Assembly: GCA_031553595.1 (NCBI GenBank)
Contig: JAVBLI010000005.1
Span: 251,938-315,937 of the forward strand
Source of the DNA: RGIG3701 sp031553595
GTDB lineage: Bacteria; Planctomycetota; Planctomycetia; Pirellulales; Thermoguttaceae
Direction of reading: 5' to 3'
Length of the DNA: 64,000 nt
In this document: one piece after another, positions 51,633 through 59,685 of the stretch
How positions within the stretch are numbered: the stretch's first letter is position 1
How the letters are laid out: every line of letters starts with the position of its first letter
Notes under the pieces: generated by a model
Told to the model about the DNA's origin: nothing
What the model saw: the letters and a program-made list of their open reading frames with translations, nothing else
The model's database searches: none
Position numbers and translations under genes: made by a program

Positions 51633-52170
51633 AACAGCACTCCCCATTCCCCAATTCTGTGCTTATTGAACATTCTTTTTTCCCATCAAAAAAATAATGA
51701 GAAAATTTTTCACATACCTCTTTATTATATACTACACTCTATGCGGAATGGAGGGGCTTGGGAATACATTTTTTCAAAAAAAGTCGGCATTCTGTCAAAA
51801 TTTCCGAAAAAAGGGGTGATTTTTGCTTTTTCACGCGGTGGTGATGTTATTTGCGACGAAAAATGCCGTAGATCCTTGCGCCACTGAGGAGTGGTTCGGC
51901 GAGCAAGAACACGTGTGTCGTTTTCAGTAAGCGGCGATGATGCAAGTGTTAAAATGCAAATAATCGTTAAAAATATCGCGAATTCTTTATTTTTCGCAGA
52001 AAACATGGGTTTTTTCTTAAGAAATAAACGCCAAGCCTTTTTTGTTGGGCTATGATAAGGGTGTAGTCGTAAAAGAGTTGACCTTTCGCTCTTTTTCTTG
52101 ACAGACTGTGCCTGCGCGCAAGCCGGGCACCCAGGGATGTGGACTCAGAAACACTTCTAGAGTGAATTGT
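51633..52170. other. 538 bp divergent intergenic region
   Basis: This AT-rich spacer separates the DUF1559 and DUF1571 genes and should contain both promoters. TATAAT-like sequence on the minus strand near 51727 is the best candidate for DUF1559. No repeat arm, RNA gene or convincing ORF was seen. Confidence 0.4.
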
Positions 52171-53685
52171 ATGGAAACAAAAATCGAAAAAGAACCGATT
52201 CAAGCAGAAAACCTTGCGCATTTTCCGGGGGCAAGGATGGTTACGTTGACGGTGTATGGACTGTGCCTTCTGCCGGTGTTTTTCTGCGCGAAGTATGTTT
52301 ATCAAAATTGGCCAGCCCCGCCTGCTCCGGCGCCGCAAAAGAAGCCCAGCGGCCTCAGCGATCATGTATTTTACCCGCCCGGATGGGAATTTCTGAATCC
52401 GGAATACCCGGAGTATACGGATTTCGGTGGCCGGATTCCCGGCATCCAGCGTCTGGCGGAAGCGGCGCCGCCGCAGCCCTCGGAGGTTCAGCGGGATGAA
52501 AATGAACAAAAAATAATGAAGCGCGAGCCGATTCGGTATTTCGTGGCGAAATTTCCGGTGGACGTTACAAACACGCCATCCGCGCCGGGACTGCGGAGGC
52601 GCTCGCCGCTGATAAAGATTTATGAGCGGAATCAGGACGCGGATGCCGGGAGCAGCGCGTGGACGCAAAACACGCAGAAGCCGATTCTGGAGGTGCTGCC
52701 ACCGCCCAAAATGGATGGGGATGCACCCTGCGACGCAGCCGTTTCACCGCCCGTTGGTAGCCGTGCGGATGGCGTTTCGGATCATGAAGCGTTATTGCGC
52801 CACATCGAGCGTCTGGAAATGCCACAGTCGGATTTCGGGGCGACGTCCGAAGATTCCATCCTGGTAGAAAAAACACCGCCAGCCTCCGGGCATGATCCGC
52901 CGTACCTGGCCGACAGCGTGGAAATTCTGCGGAAATTCAATTTGCACGCGAAAAACCGGCTGGATCGACTCGAAGAGGAGTACCACGATTATTACTGCAT
53001 TCTTTATAAATGGGATCAGACGAACCTCGTCAGCCGGCAGCGTGACGTGATGCACCTGTTTTTGCGGGAAGAGCCGTTCAGCGTTTATGTGCGTTACGAA
53101 TACCCTGAGAAAAATCGTAACCGCGAGTTTATTTTTTGGGAAGGCCATTACGAAAACACGATCATCGTGAACACCGGAGACGCGTTCAATCATCGCACGC
53201 TGCTGCTTTCACGCGACTCGGCGGCAATTCAAAACAGCGCCACGCATGGGGTGACGGAGCTGGGATTTCGTGAACTTTTGAAACAGTTAATCGAGATTTC
53301 TGACCAGAAAGAAGTGCTCGAGGACGCGAAATTACGGTATTACGGAAACGCCTGGGTGGGTGACCGCGCGTGTTACGCCCTGGAAGTGACGTTCCTGGAA
53401 AAGCGTCCGGAGCTGACGTTCTGCCGGATGGAAGTGATGGTGGATAAGGAGTTGGATCTGCCCGTGCGGGTGGCGATGTACGACTGGAGCAGCACGCCGG
53501 GCGTCCCGGGAGAGATTCTGGAGGAGTATATTTATGTGATTAAGGGCATAAATATCGGCCTGGAGGATATCGACTTCTGTTACCTGAACAGTCATTACGG
53601 ATTCCGGGAGTTCGTGCCGCGGCTTTCCCAGCGTGAAAAGGATTTTATGAAGGCGGTTCTTGAAGATTATATGAAAAAGAGGTAA
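52171..53685 (+). CDS. DUF1571-domain membrane-anchored planctomycete protein
   Basis: This 504-residue protein starts at ATG 52171. A membrane segment (MVTLTVYGLCLLPVFFCAKY, about 24-43) is followed by a Pro-rich, probably disordered region to about 255. The C-terminal 230 residues match DUF1571: YHDYYCILYKWDQTNLVSRQ, MHLFLREEPFSVYVRYEYPE, EFIFWEGHYENTIIVNTGDA and MEVMVDKELDLPVRVAMYDW. The family is almost confined to planctomycetes, and the function is unknown. Confidence 0.85.
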   Translation: METKIEKEPIQAENLAHFPGARMVTLTVYGLCLLPVFFCAKYVYQNWPAPPAPAPQKKPSGLSDHVFYPPGWEFLNPEYPEYTDFGGRIPGIQRLAEAAPPQPSEVQRDENEQKIMKREPIRYFVAKFPVDVTNTPSAPGLRRRSPLIKIYERNQDADAGSSAWTQNTQKPILEVLPPPKMDGDAPCDAAVSPPVGSRADGVSDHEALLRHIERLEMPQSDFGATSEDSILVEKTPPASGHDPPYLADSVEILRKFNLHAKNRLDRLEEEYHDYYCILYKWDQTNLVSRQRDVMHLFLREEPFSVYVRYEYPEKNRNREFIFWEGHYENTIIVNTGDAFNHRTLLLSRDSAAIQNSATHGVTELGFRELLKQLIEISDQKEVLEDAKLRYYGNAWVGDRACYALEVTFLEKRPELTFCRMEVMVDKELDLPVRVAMYDWSSTPGVPGEILEEYIYVIKGINIGLEDIDFCYLNSHYGFREFVPRLSQREKDFMKAVLEDYMKKR

Positions 53686-53696
53686 AACAGAGAAAA

Positions 53697-53719
53697 GCGG
53701 GGAAGTTTTCCGCGTTTTT
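53697..53719 (+). terminator. possible terminator after the DUF1571 gene
   Basis: GCGGGGAA pairs with TTTTCCGC through G-U wobbles, followed by GTTTTT. Confidence 0.5.
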
Positions 53720-53741
53720 CATCACCTGAAAACGACAAAAA

Positions 53742-53825
53742 TCACCACAGAGAGCACGGAGATCACAGAGAAAAAGGAATGATAAAAATTTTTCTCTGTG
53801 TTTTCTGTGCTCTCGGTGGTGAATA
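53742..53825. repeat. family H inverted repeat
   Basis: TCACCACAGAGAGCACGGAG and ATCACAGAGAAAAA face TTTTTCTCTGTGTTTTCTGT and GCTCTCGGTGGTGA. It lies between the DUF1571 and UDPGP genes. Solitary arms are found at 19871 and 26139. Confidence 0.9.
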
Positions 53826-53887
53826 AAAAAGCAGGTTATGCGTGGATTATTTTTTGGAAAGAGCAGTTATAATCACAGAGGTGTCCC

Positions 53888-55270
53888 ATGAATGATCATC
53901 CGGAACTTTGCGAACATCTCATAAAATATCAGCCGGCTCATCTGCGCGAGCATCTGGAAGCGCTTGCGCCGCCGCAGCGGGAGAAGCTGCTGGAGAGTTT
54001 AAGCAGGGTGAACTTTCCGCTGATGGGTGCGCTTTTTCAGGAGTATAAAAAGCAGTCGGCCGCGGAGGGCGGCCCGTGTCCGGACGTGGCGCCGCTGGAT
54101 GCACAGGACAGCGTTTCCCTGAACACCGCGGGGGGTGTGGAGAATGAAGAAGCGTTTCGTCTGGGAGCGGATTATCTTGCGGCGGGACGGCTGGCGGTGG
54201 TGCTGCTGGCTGGCGGCGTGGGGTCGCGCCTGAATTTTTCGCTGCCGAAAGGGATGTTTCCGATTACGCCCGTGGCGGGGCGGACGCTTTTTGAGGTGCA
54301 TTTCGAGAAAATCCGTCTTTTACAGCAGAAGCACGCGGTGGCGCTGCGGGTGTATGTGATGACCAGCCGGGCCACACACGAGGAAACGCAGAAGTATTTG
54401 GCCGAGAATGATTATTTCGGTTTTCCGGCGGAGCGCGTGATGGTGTTTCAGCAGGGGGAAATGCCGGCTTTTTCGCAGGACACCGGGGAGATTTTTCTGG
54501 AGACGGAAACGGACGTATATTTCGGACCGGACGGACACGGTGGGCTGCTGACGGCGCTGGAGCGCAGCGGATCGCTGGCGGACATGGAAGATCACGGCGT
54601 GGAGGCCATTTTCACATTTCACGTGGATAATCCGCTGGTGCCCGTGGCGGAGCCAGAGCTGTTGGGGCATCACCTGATGGCGGAGAGTGAAATGTCGCTG
54701 GTCGTGGTGGAGAAGGATTTCCCACAGGAGCGCGTGGGGAATGTCGTGCGGCGGCGGGACGGTGAAGATGGTATTTTTATCGTGGAGTACATGGATTTTC
54801 CTGATCATCTGGCGGGGGAGCGGGCCGTGGATGGGCGGCTGAAATACTGGGCCGGGAGTATCGGCATCCATATCATTGACCTGGCGCTGGTGCGGCGGAT
54901 GCTGGAAAAACTCGCGAAGAATCCGCTGGGCATTCCGTGGCATTTTCCGCTGAAAAAGATGAGCACGCACGGAGGAAGCGTGTGGGCGATTAAGCCGGAA
55001 CGGTTTCTTTTTGACATCCTGCCATACGCGAGGTTTCCGCTGGTGCTGGCCGTGGACCGCGAGGAGGTTTTTGCCACGCTTAAAGATGACGCGGAAGTGG
55101 TGATGGCCCAGCTTTCGGCGCTTTATAAAAAATGGCTCCGCAGCGCCGGGGCACATTTTTCGCCGGACGCGGTGGTGGAAATCACGCCGACGTTCGCCCG
55201 GAATGAGCAGGAACTCCGCGCCCGTATTCTCCCGGGAACGGTGCTGGAGGGAGAGAAAATTCTGCTTTAA
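53888..55270 (+). CDS. UDPGP-family nucleotidyltransferase (UAP1-like)
   Basis: This 460-residue enzyme activates a sugar 1-phosphate with UTP. LLAGGVGSRLNFSLPKGMFP is the nucleotide/pyrophosphate loop, and FQQGEMPAF, GPDGHGGLLTALERSG, FHVDNPLVPVAEPE and VVEKDFPQERVGNVV follow as in UDP-N-acetylglucosamine pyrophosphorylase-type UDPGPs. The substrate (UDP-GlcNAc, UDP-GalNAc or UDP-glucose) is not decided. AGAGGTG precedes the ATG. Its TAA stop is part of a family A terminus. Confidence 0.87.
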   Translation: MNDHPELCEHLIKYQPAHLREHLEALAPPQREKLLESLSRVNFPLMGALFQEYKKQSAAEGGPCPDVAPLDAQDSVSLNTAGGVENEEAFRLGADYLAAGRLAVVLLAGGVGSRLNFSLPKGMFPITPVAGRTLFEVHFEKIRLLQQKHAVALRVYVMTSRATHEETQKYLAENDYFGFPAERVMVFQQGEMPAFSQDTGEIFLETETDVYFGPDGHGGLLTALERSGSLADMEDHGVEAIFTFHVDNPLVPVAEPELLGHHLMAESEMSLVVVEKDFPQERVGNVVRRRDGEDGIFIVEYMDFPDHLAGERAVDGRLKYWAGSIGIHIIDLALVRRMLEKLAKNPLGIPWHFPLKKMSTHGGSVWAIKPERFLFDILPYARFPLVLAVDREEVFATLKDDAEVVMAQLSALYKKWLRSAGAHFSPDAVVEITPTFARNEQELRARILPGTVLEGEKILL

Positions 55271-55430
55271 AGCATGAGCCGCGGGCGGCGTGAGATGCAA
55301 AAAACAGCAACCGGGAACGAAACGCAACAAGAGTGACCGGATAGAAGTGGGAAAAAATCCCGCGATTCTATCCGGTCACTTCGTTACACTCCGTTCCCGG
55401 CTGCTGTTTTTTGTGAGTAAATGAATGGGA
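55267..55430. repeat. family A element, copy A9 (near full length)
   Basis: The left end TTTAAAGCA overlaps the TAA stop of the UDPGP gene. The core hairpin at 55302-55410 runs AAACAGCAACCGGGAACG to CGTTCCCGGCTGCTGTTTT. The right flank runs GTGAGTAAATGAATGGG. Confidence 0.85.
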
Positions 55431-55446
55431 TGGATGTGCTGCGGTA

Positions 55447-57324
55447 TTACACGCTTTCCACATACTCGGGGACGCGTGTTTCCGCTTCCGGAGAAATCGT
55501 GTAAAGCGGCTCCGACGCCGGCTTCTTCTCGCCCACAGTGACGGCGGCTTCATAAAACGGACGCGCGGTCACATGCGGCGGCACGAACTCCACCACCGGC
55601 AGCGCGGAATCCGCCACGTGCTCATTCCGCTCATAAAACGTCGGCGGGTCATAAACCCAGTCATTCGCTAGGCGTTTTTCTTCCGCGCGCACCTTGAATC
55701 CGAGGTAAATCGGGCCGATCAGCCCCATCAGGCGGGCTTTCCAGCCGAATGCCGCGTAAATCTTGTCCAGCAGCTCGCCGGCCCAGCGCGAAACCGTCGG
55801 ATTACTCTTACGAAAATGACTTTTCGCATACGCCACCAGCGGTGCGTAAGAACTGATCATGGGGATGGCTTCCCAGGCATAACGCCGCTGCACGCGGGTG
55901 CTGGGGTGATGGCGGTGCTTCAGGTATCCCATGAGCGTGGTCTCCACCACCCGGACGGTGCTGGGGCCGTTCTGCTGGAAATCATACTCGAAAGCGCCCT
56001 GGAGCATGGCGGTTTCCGCGCCGTCCGGAATGCTGGGGTGGCGATAATTGAATTTATACTGGCCGTGCGTGTCCGCGTAATCCACTTCCTCCACCGATTT
56101 CATTTTCCCCGCGGCGGTCAGCTCCCGGTAAAGCGGCGTGCCGTTCACGGGCGTGTAAAGCATAAACTGATGAAAGTCCGTATTATAAGACGCGGCATAC
56201 GCATGCACCTCGTGGATGTTCTCCACCGTGTGCGTTTCCAGCCCGATGATCGAGGAGCCCATGATTTTAATGCCGTTCTCACGCATTTCGCGCACGAGCT
56301 GATGGACGTCCGTGCCGTTCAGTTTATTATACTGGCTGTCTTTCCCCTCCAGGCCCATCCAGACCCACGAAATGCCCAGCCGCACGAGCTGGTCCATGGT
56401 GTACTGTCGCAGGGCGTTCGCGGAGCTGAAGACATAAAACGCCCACGCTTTATCATGCTTTTCCATGAATTCCAGGAGCTCCAGGGCGCGTTTTTTGTGC
56501 AGCAGGAAGTTTTCGTCCATGATGAAGAAGGCCTGCACGCCGAGATTCTTTTCCAGGTCGCACATGATGTGGAAAAGCTCTTCCCCGGACTCGAAATAAT
56601 TGACGAATTTCCCTTTTCCGCCAAACATCGCGCTGGTGGCACAGAAATTACAGCCCAGCGGACACCCCAAAGACGGAATCACCGTAGCGGCCATCCGCGA
56701 CGCTTCTTCCTCCACTTTCAGGCCCACGTTGCGCGTGCCGAAACCGGAAATGATACGCGGGTGACGTAGCGGACGCGCCATGTCATCCCCCAGATACTCG
56801 CGCCACCAGCGGACGCCTTCTCCCTTGGCCGCCAGATCGTAATCCACATCCGTCAGGCAGTCGTCGCCGTTCGTGATGTGCCCGCCGACGACGATCGTCG
56901 CTTCCGGCTGATATTCCCGGATCAGACGGCACATTTCCTTCACCTTCCCCTTATTCGGGAGGATGGCGGAGATGCCGATGACGTCATATTTGACGGTTTT
57001 CAGCTCTTCGATGAAACGGTCGCGGGACGGATAGTCCAGCACCGTACACGGCGCGGCGATGTTCGTCTGGATGAACATCAGGCCCCAGGAACGGTGGAAC
57101 ATCCGTAGCGAAAACGCACCCTGTTCCCGCGTCACCTGGTTATGGTATAATTCCATGGGATTCATTTTCCGGCTGCCGAATTCGTCATCCACGGCATACG
57201 GCCCGAACACGCTCGAGAGCAGGATTTTCGTCTGCCTGCCGTGCGGATGCCGGAGCAGTTTCCGCGAGCACGGCGTGACCATTTCCGGTGAGTGATTCAG
57301 CGTGTATTTATTCGGTAAATGCAT
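55447..57324 (-). CDS. B12-binding radical SAM protein
   Basis: This 625-residue protein has an N-terminal cobalamin-binding-type Rossmann region (YDVIGISAILPNKGKVKEMC, EATIVVGGHITNG) and a radical SAM barrel with SLGCPLGCNFCATSAMF (CxxxCxxC). A C-terminal extension of about 200 residues follows. Such enzymes are often methyltransferases or ring-forming enzymes on unactivated carbon; the substrate is unknown. ATG 57324 is chosen because homologous sequence begins there and a GGTG site precedes it. Upstream in-frame codons to 57492 look like leader. Confidence 0.88.
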   Translation of the reverse strand: MHLPNKYTLNHSPEMVTPCSRKLLRHPHGRQTKILLSSVFGPYAVDDEFGSRKMNPMELYHNQVTREQGAFSLRMFHRSWGLMFIQTNIAAPCTVLDYPSRDRFIEELKTVKYDVIGISAILPNKGKVKEMCRLIREYQPEATIVVGGHITNGDDCLTDVDYDLAAKGEGVRWWREYLGDDMARPLRHPRIISGFGTRNVGLKVEEEASRMAATVIPSLGCPLGCNFCATSAMFGGKGKFVNYFESGEELFHIMCDLEKNLGVQAFFIMDENFLLHKKRALELLEFMEKHDKAWAFYVFSSANALRQYTMDQLVRLGISWVWMGLEGKDSQYNKLNGTDVHQLVREMRENGIKIMGSSIIGLETHTVENIHEVHAYAASYNTDFHQFMLYTPVNGTPLYRELTAAGKMKSVEEVDYADTHGQYKFNYRHPSIPDGAETAMLQGAFEYDFQQNGPSTVRVVETTLMGYLKHRHHPSTRVQRRYAWEAIPMISSYAPLVAYAKSHFRKSNPTVSRWAGELLDKIYAAFGWKARLMGLIGPIYLGFKVRAEEKRLANDWVYDPPTFYERNEHVADSALPVVEFVPPHVTARPFYEAAVTVGEKKPASEPLYTISPEAETRVPEYVESV

Positions 57325-57707
57325 TTTTGACACCTTTTTATTCGGAACAGTTGAGTTTCTCCACTTGTCCGCCGATTGCCCTTCGGGAAATACGGCTCGT
57401 GGTATGGCTATGAACGGAAATTGTAAAGTTGTGAGGTGAAAATTTTTGGTGAAAACAGGAGTACTCCGGGCGGTGGTGCCAGCTTGCGCCATGATGCTCG
57501 CCGCCCGCGAGTGATAATAATTCTCTTATTATACTTGTTTTTCGGGTATTTCGCGGTGGCTGGAAGGCGGTTTAATGTTAATTCGGCGTAATACTTGCGG
57601 CGTTTTGGGGCGGTGGTTGGCGAGAAATGTAAACGAAATGTAAATAATGTGTTCGGAAACCCTGGGTTAACCGGTGAATTTAGAATAGATATCACTTTAT
57701 CGTTAGC
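57325..57707. other. long leader region upstream of the radical SAM gene
   Basis: The minus strand carries TATAAT near 57530 and so a leader of about 200 nt before the ATG. It contains GC-rich inverted segments (near 57455-57510), but I could not match it to a cobalamin or SAM riboswitch. No gene was recognised. Confidence 0.4.
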
Positions 57708-57898
57708 CTAGAGCAGTTACCGAGTTAATATATTCACGAAACAGCAGCCGGGAGCGCAGCGGAACGCAGTGACGCGAAGAGACCGGATCGAAGTGGTAAG
57801 AATCCCGATGATACTATCCGGTTTCTGCGCGTCATTGCATCCCGCGGCGCTCCCGGCTGCTGTTTCGTGTGAGTCAATTAATTTGATAGATGCTCTAG
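57708..57898. repeat. family A element, copy A10 (best full-length copy)
   Basis: This 191 bp element is bounded by perfect inverted ends CTAGAGCA (57708-57715) and TGCTCTAG (57891-57898). Sub-terminal arms and the core hairpin (57739-57865, AACAGCAGCCGGGAGCG to GCTCCCGGCTGCTGTTTCG) follow. It has no coding capacity. It lies in a gene-free gap. No clear target-site duplication is visible at its edges. Confidence 0.92.
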
Positions 57899-58001
57899 AA
57901 AAGAGATTCATTACAGAAGCGTGCTGCATTTTGACATGGCGTGAGCATTTTTTAATAGAAGACCATTCGCCATCAGAAAAATGGCATTTTTTGGTGAAAT
58001 A

Positions 58002-58030
58002 TCTTTGCGACTTCGCGTCTTTGCGTGCAA
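58002..58030. repeat. solitary arm of family I periodic repeat
   Basis: TCTTTGCGACTTCGCGTCTT then TGCGTGCAA is a single arm of a CTTTGCG-type periodic repeat. The rest of 57899-58152 shows no gene. Confidence 0.6.
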
Positions 58031-58152
58031 AAAAGCAGCGGGAGATCGCGTCCCGTCATGTCAGGCGGAATTTTGGGACGGCGCTAAGAACGTATTTATC
58101 AGATGAGCCGGTTTTCAGACAGGATGAAGCCGCGCGAATTTTAAAATTCACG

Positions 58153-58503
58153 TCATTTTCCGCACTTCACGCACTGATTCCGCTGATTTCCGAAACCGCA
58201 GGAGCCACATATGACGGCGGGGATGCCGGAGCCACCGATCCATTTCCCGCATTTCACGCAGTCGTTTTTCTTGTTTCCGAAACCGCAGGAGTTGCAGAGG
58301 TAGGCTGGGAAGCTGCTGCTGCCGACCCATTTCCCGCATTTCACGCAATCATTTTTTTTGTTTCCGAAGCCGCACGAATTGCAGTACATGGCCCGGACTG
58401 TGGGCGCTGCGGGGGCTTCTTGCGCAGTAACGAAAAACACGCCCGGCAGCGCGAAAACCACAAAAAGGCTCGCCGCGAGGATGATGAGGATGCGTTTTTT
58501 CAT
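58153..58503 (-). CDS. small secreted protein with three tandem zinc-ribbon repeats
   Basis: This 116-residue protein has a signal peptide (RILIILAASLFVVFALPGVF, then FVTAQ). It is followed by three near-identical modules of about 28 residues, each CNSCGFGNKKNDCVKCGKW-like (third: CGSCGFGNQRNQCVKCGK). Each module offers two CxxC pairs for one zinc or for disulfides. Linkers are short (VGSSSFPAYL, IGGSGIPAVI). It starts 13 bp after the hemB stop, so the genes are likely cotranscribed. Function is unknown; secretion of a compact zinc-ribbon array is unusual. Confidence 0.8.
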   Translation of the reverse strand: MKKRILIILAASLFVVFALPGVFFVTAQEAPAAPTVRAMYCNSCGFGNKKNDCVKCGKWVGSSSFPAYLCNSCGFGNKKNDCVKCGKWIGGSGIPAVICGSCGFGNQRNQCVKCGK

Positions 58504-58516
58504 TTTTGCCTCCGTG

Positions 58517-59521
58517 TTATTTCATGCTCAGCGCCACGTCTTTCGCCCAGTATGTCAGCAGAATTCCCGCGCCGGCGCGAATCATGCTGGTGAGTGTCTC
58601 CATCATGACGGTTTTTTCGTCGAGCCAGCCGCGCTGGGCGGCCGCCTTAATCATGCTGTACTCGCCGGAAACGTTATAAGCGGCCAGGGGCACGCCGGGG
58701 AAGCGGTCCGCGACCAGCCGGATGATGTCGAGGTACGCCAGGGCTGGCTTCACCATCACCATGTCTGCACCCTCCGCCAGATCCAGGGCCGTTTCCCGCA
58801 GGGCCGTTTCCGCAGCTGCCGCAGGGTCCATCTGGTACGTCCGACGGTCCCCGAAACTCGGCGTACTCTCCGCTGCGTCCCGAAATGGTCCGTAAAACCC
58901 GCCGGCATACTTCACCGCGTAACTCATAATCGGCAGGTGCTCGAAACCCGCCCCGTCCAGCGCCCGCCGCATGGCGCCGATCATGCCGTCCATCATACCA
59001 CTGGGCGCAATCATGTCCGCACCGGCCTGGGCGTGAATGAGTGTCTGCCGCGCCAGCATTTCCAGCGTGGCATCATTATCCACATCCGTCCGCCCGCCGA
59101 TTTCCCGCAGGCAACCGCAGTGGCCGTGGCTGGTAAACTCGCAGAAACACAGGTCCGTCATGCATAGCAGGCCGGGAGCATTCTCTTTCGCCGTCCGCAC
59201 GGCCCGCGCGATGATGCCGTCCGAGCTCAGCGCGTCCGAGCCGATTTCGTCTTTTTTAGCCGGAATACCGAAAAGAATGACGCCGCCCAGCCCCAGCGCC
59301 TCCGCCTCCCGCACCTCCTCCGCCAGCACATCCGGCGACATCTGATACACCCCCGGCATGGACGCGATTTCCTGCTTCACCCCCGTGCCCTCTCGCACGA
59401 AAAGCGGCAGAACCAGCCGTCCCGGGTGCAGCCGGTACTCCTGCACGAGGTTCCGGACCAGCGGGTTATAACGCAGTCGGCGCATGCGGGTCTGCGGGAA
59501 TTGCGGCGAGGGATATTCCAT
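58517..59521 (-). CDS. hemB: delta-aminolevulinic acid dehydratase (porphobilinogen synthase)
   Basis: HemB condenses two aminolevulinates to porphobilinogen in heme/corrin synthesis. The protein shows RLRYNPLVRNLVQEYRLHPG, the zinc-type Cys cluster CMTDLCFCEFTSHGHCG, the Schiff-base Lys in IMSYAVKYAGGFYGPFRDAA and the second active-site Lys in MVMVKPALAYLDI. ATG 59521 (334 residues) has AAGGA upstream; an ATG seven codons earlier is possible. The zinc-ribbon gene follows. Confidence 0.97.
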   Translation of the reverse strand: MEYPSPQFPQTRMRRLRYNPLVRNLVQEYRLHPGRLVLPLFVREGTGVKQEIASMPGVYQMSPDVLAEEVREAEALGLGGVILFGIPAKKDEIGSDALSSDGIIARAVRTAKENAPGLLCMTDLCFCEFTSHGHCGCLREIGGRTDVDNDATLEMLARQTLIHAQAGADMIAPSGMMDGMIGAMRRALDGAGFEHLPIMSYAVKYAGGFYGPFRDAAESTPSFGDRRTYQMDPAAAAETALRETALDLAEGADMVMVKPALAYLDIIRLVADRFPGVPLAAYNVSGEYSMIKAAAQRGWLDEKTVMMETLTSMIRAGAGILLTYWAKDVALSMK

Positions 59522-59646
59522 TTTCTGTCCTTCCGGTTTCATTTTTGCGAGTTATTTTCTCCATTTTCCGCTTCCATTTAATATATCCGATTTTCCGCGC
59601 CGTGGCGAGAGGGGCGGGAAATGAACGCCGGTGTGTGCCCATCATC

Positions 59647-59685
59647 TCACATTGTCCCCTGTCCATTGTCAATCGTCCATTGTGC
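59647..59685. repeat. family D-like solitary arm encoding the QueG-like C-terminus
   Basis: CATTGTCCCCTGTCCATTGT then CAATCGTCCATTG is a periodic ACAATGG-type arm. It encodes the final 11 residues (QWTIDNGQGTM) and the TGA stop of the minus-strand gene. Confidence 0.75.
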
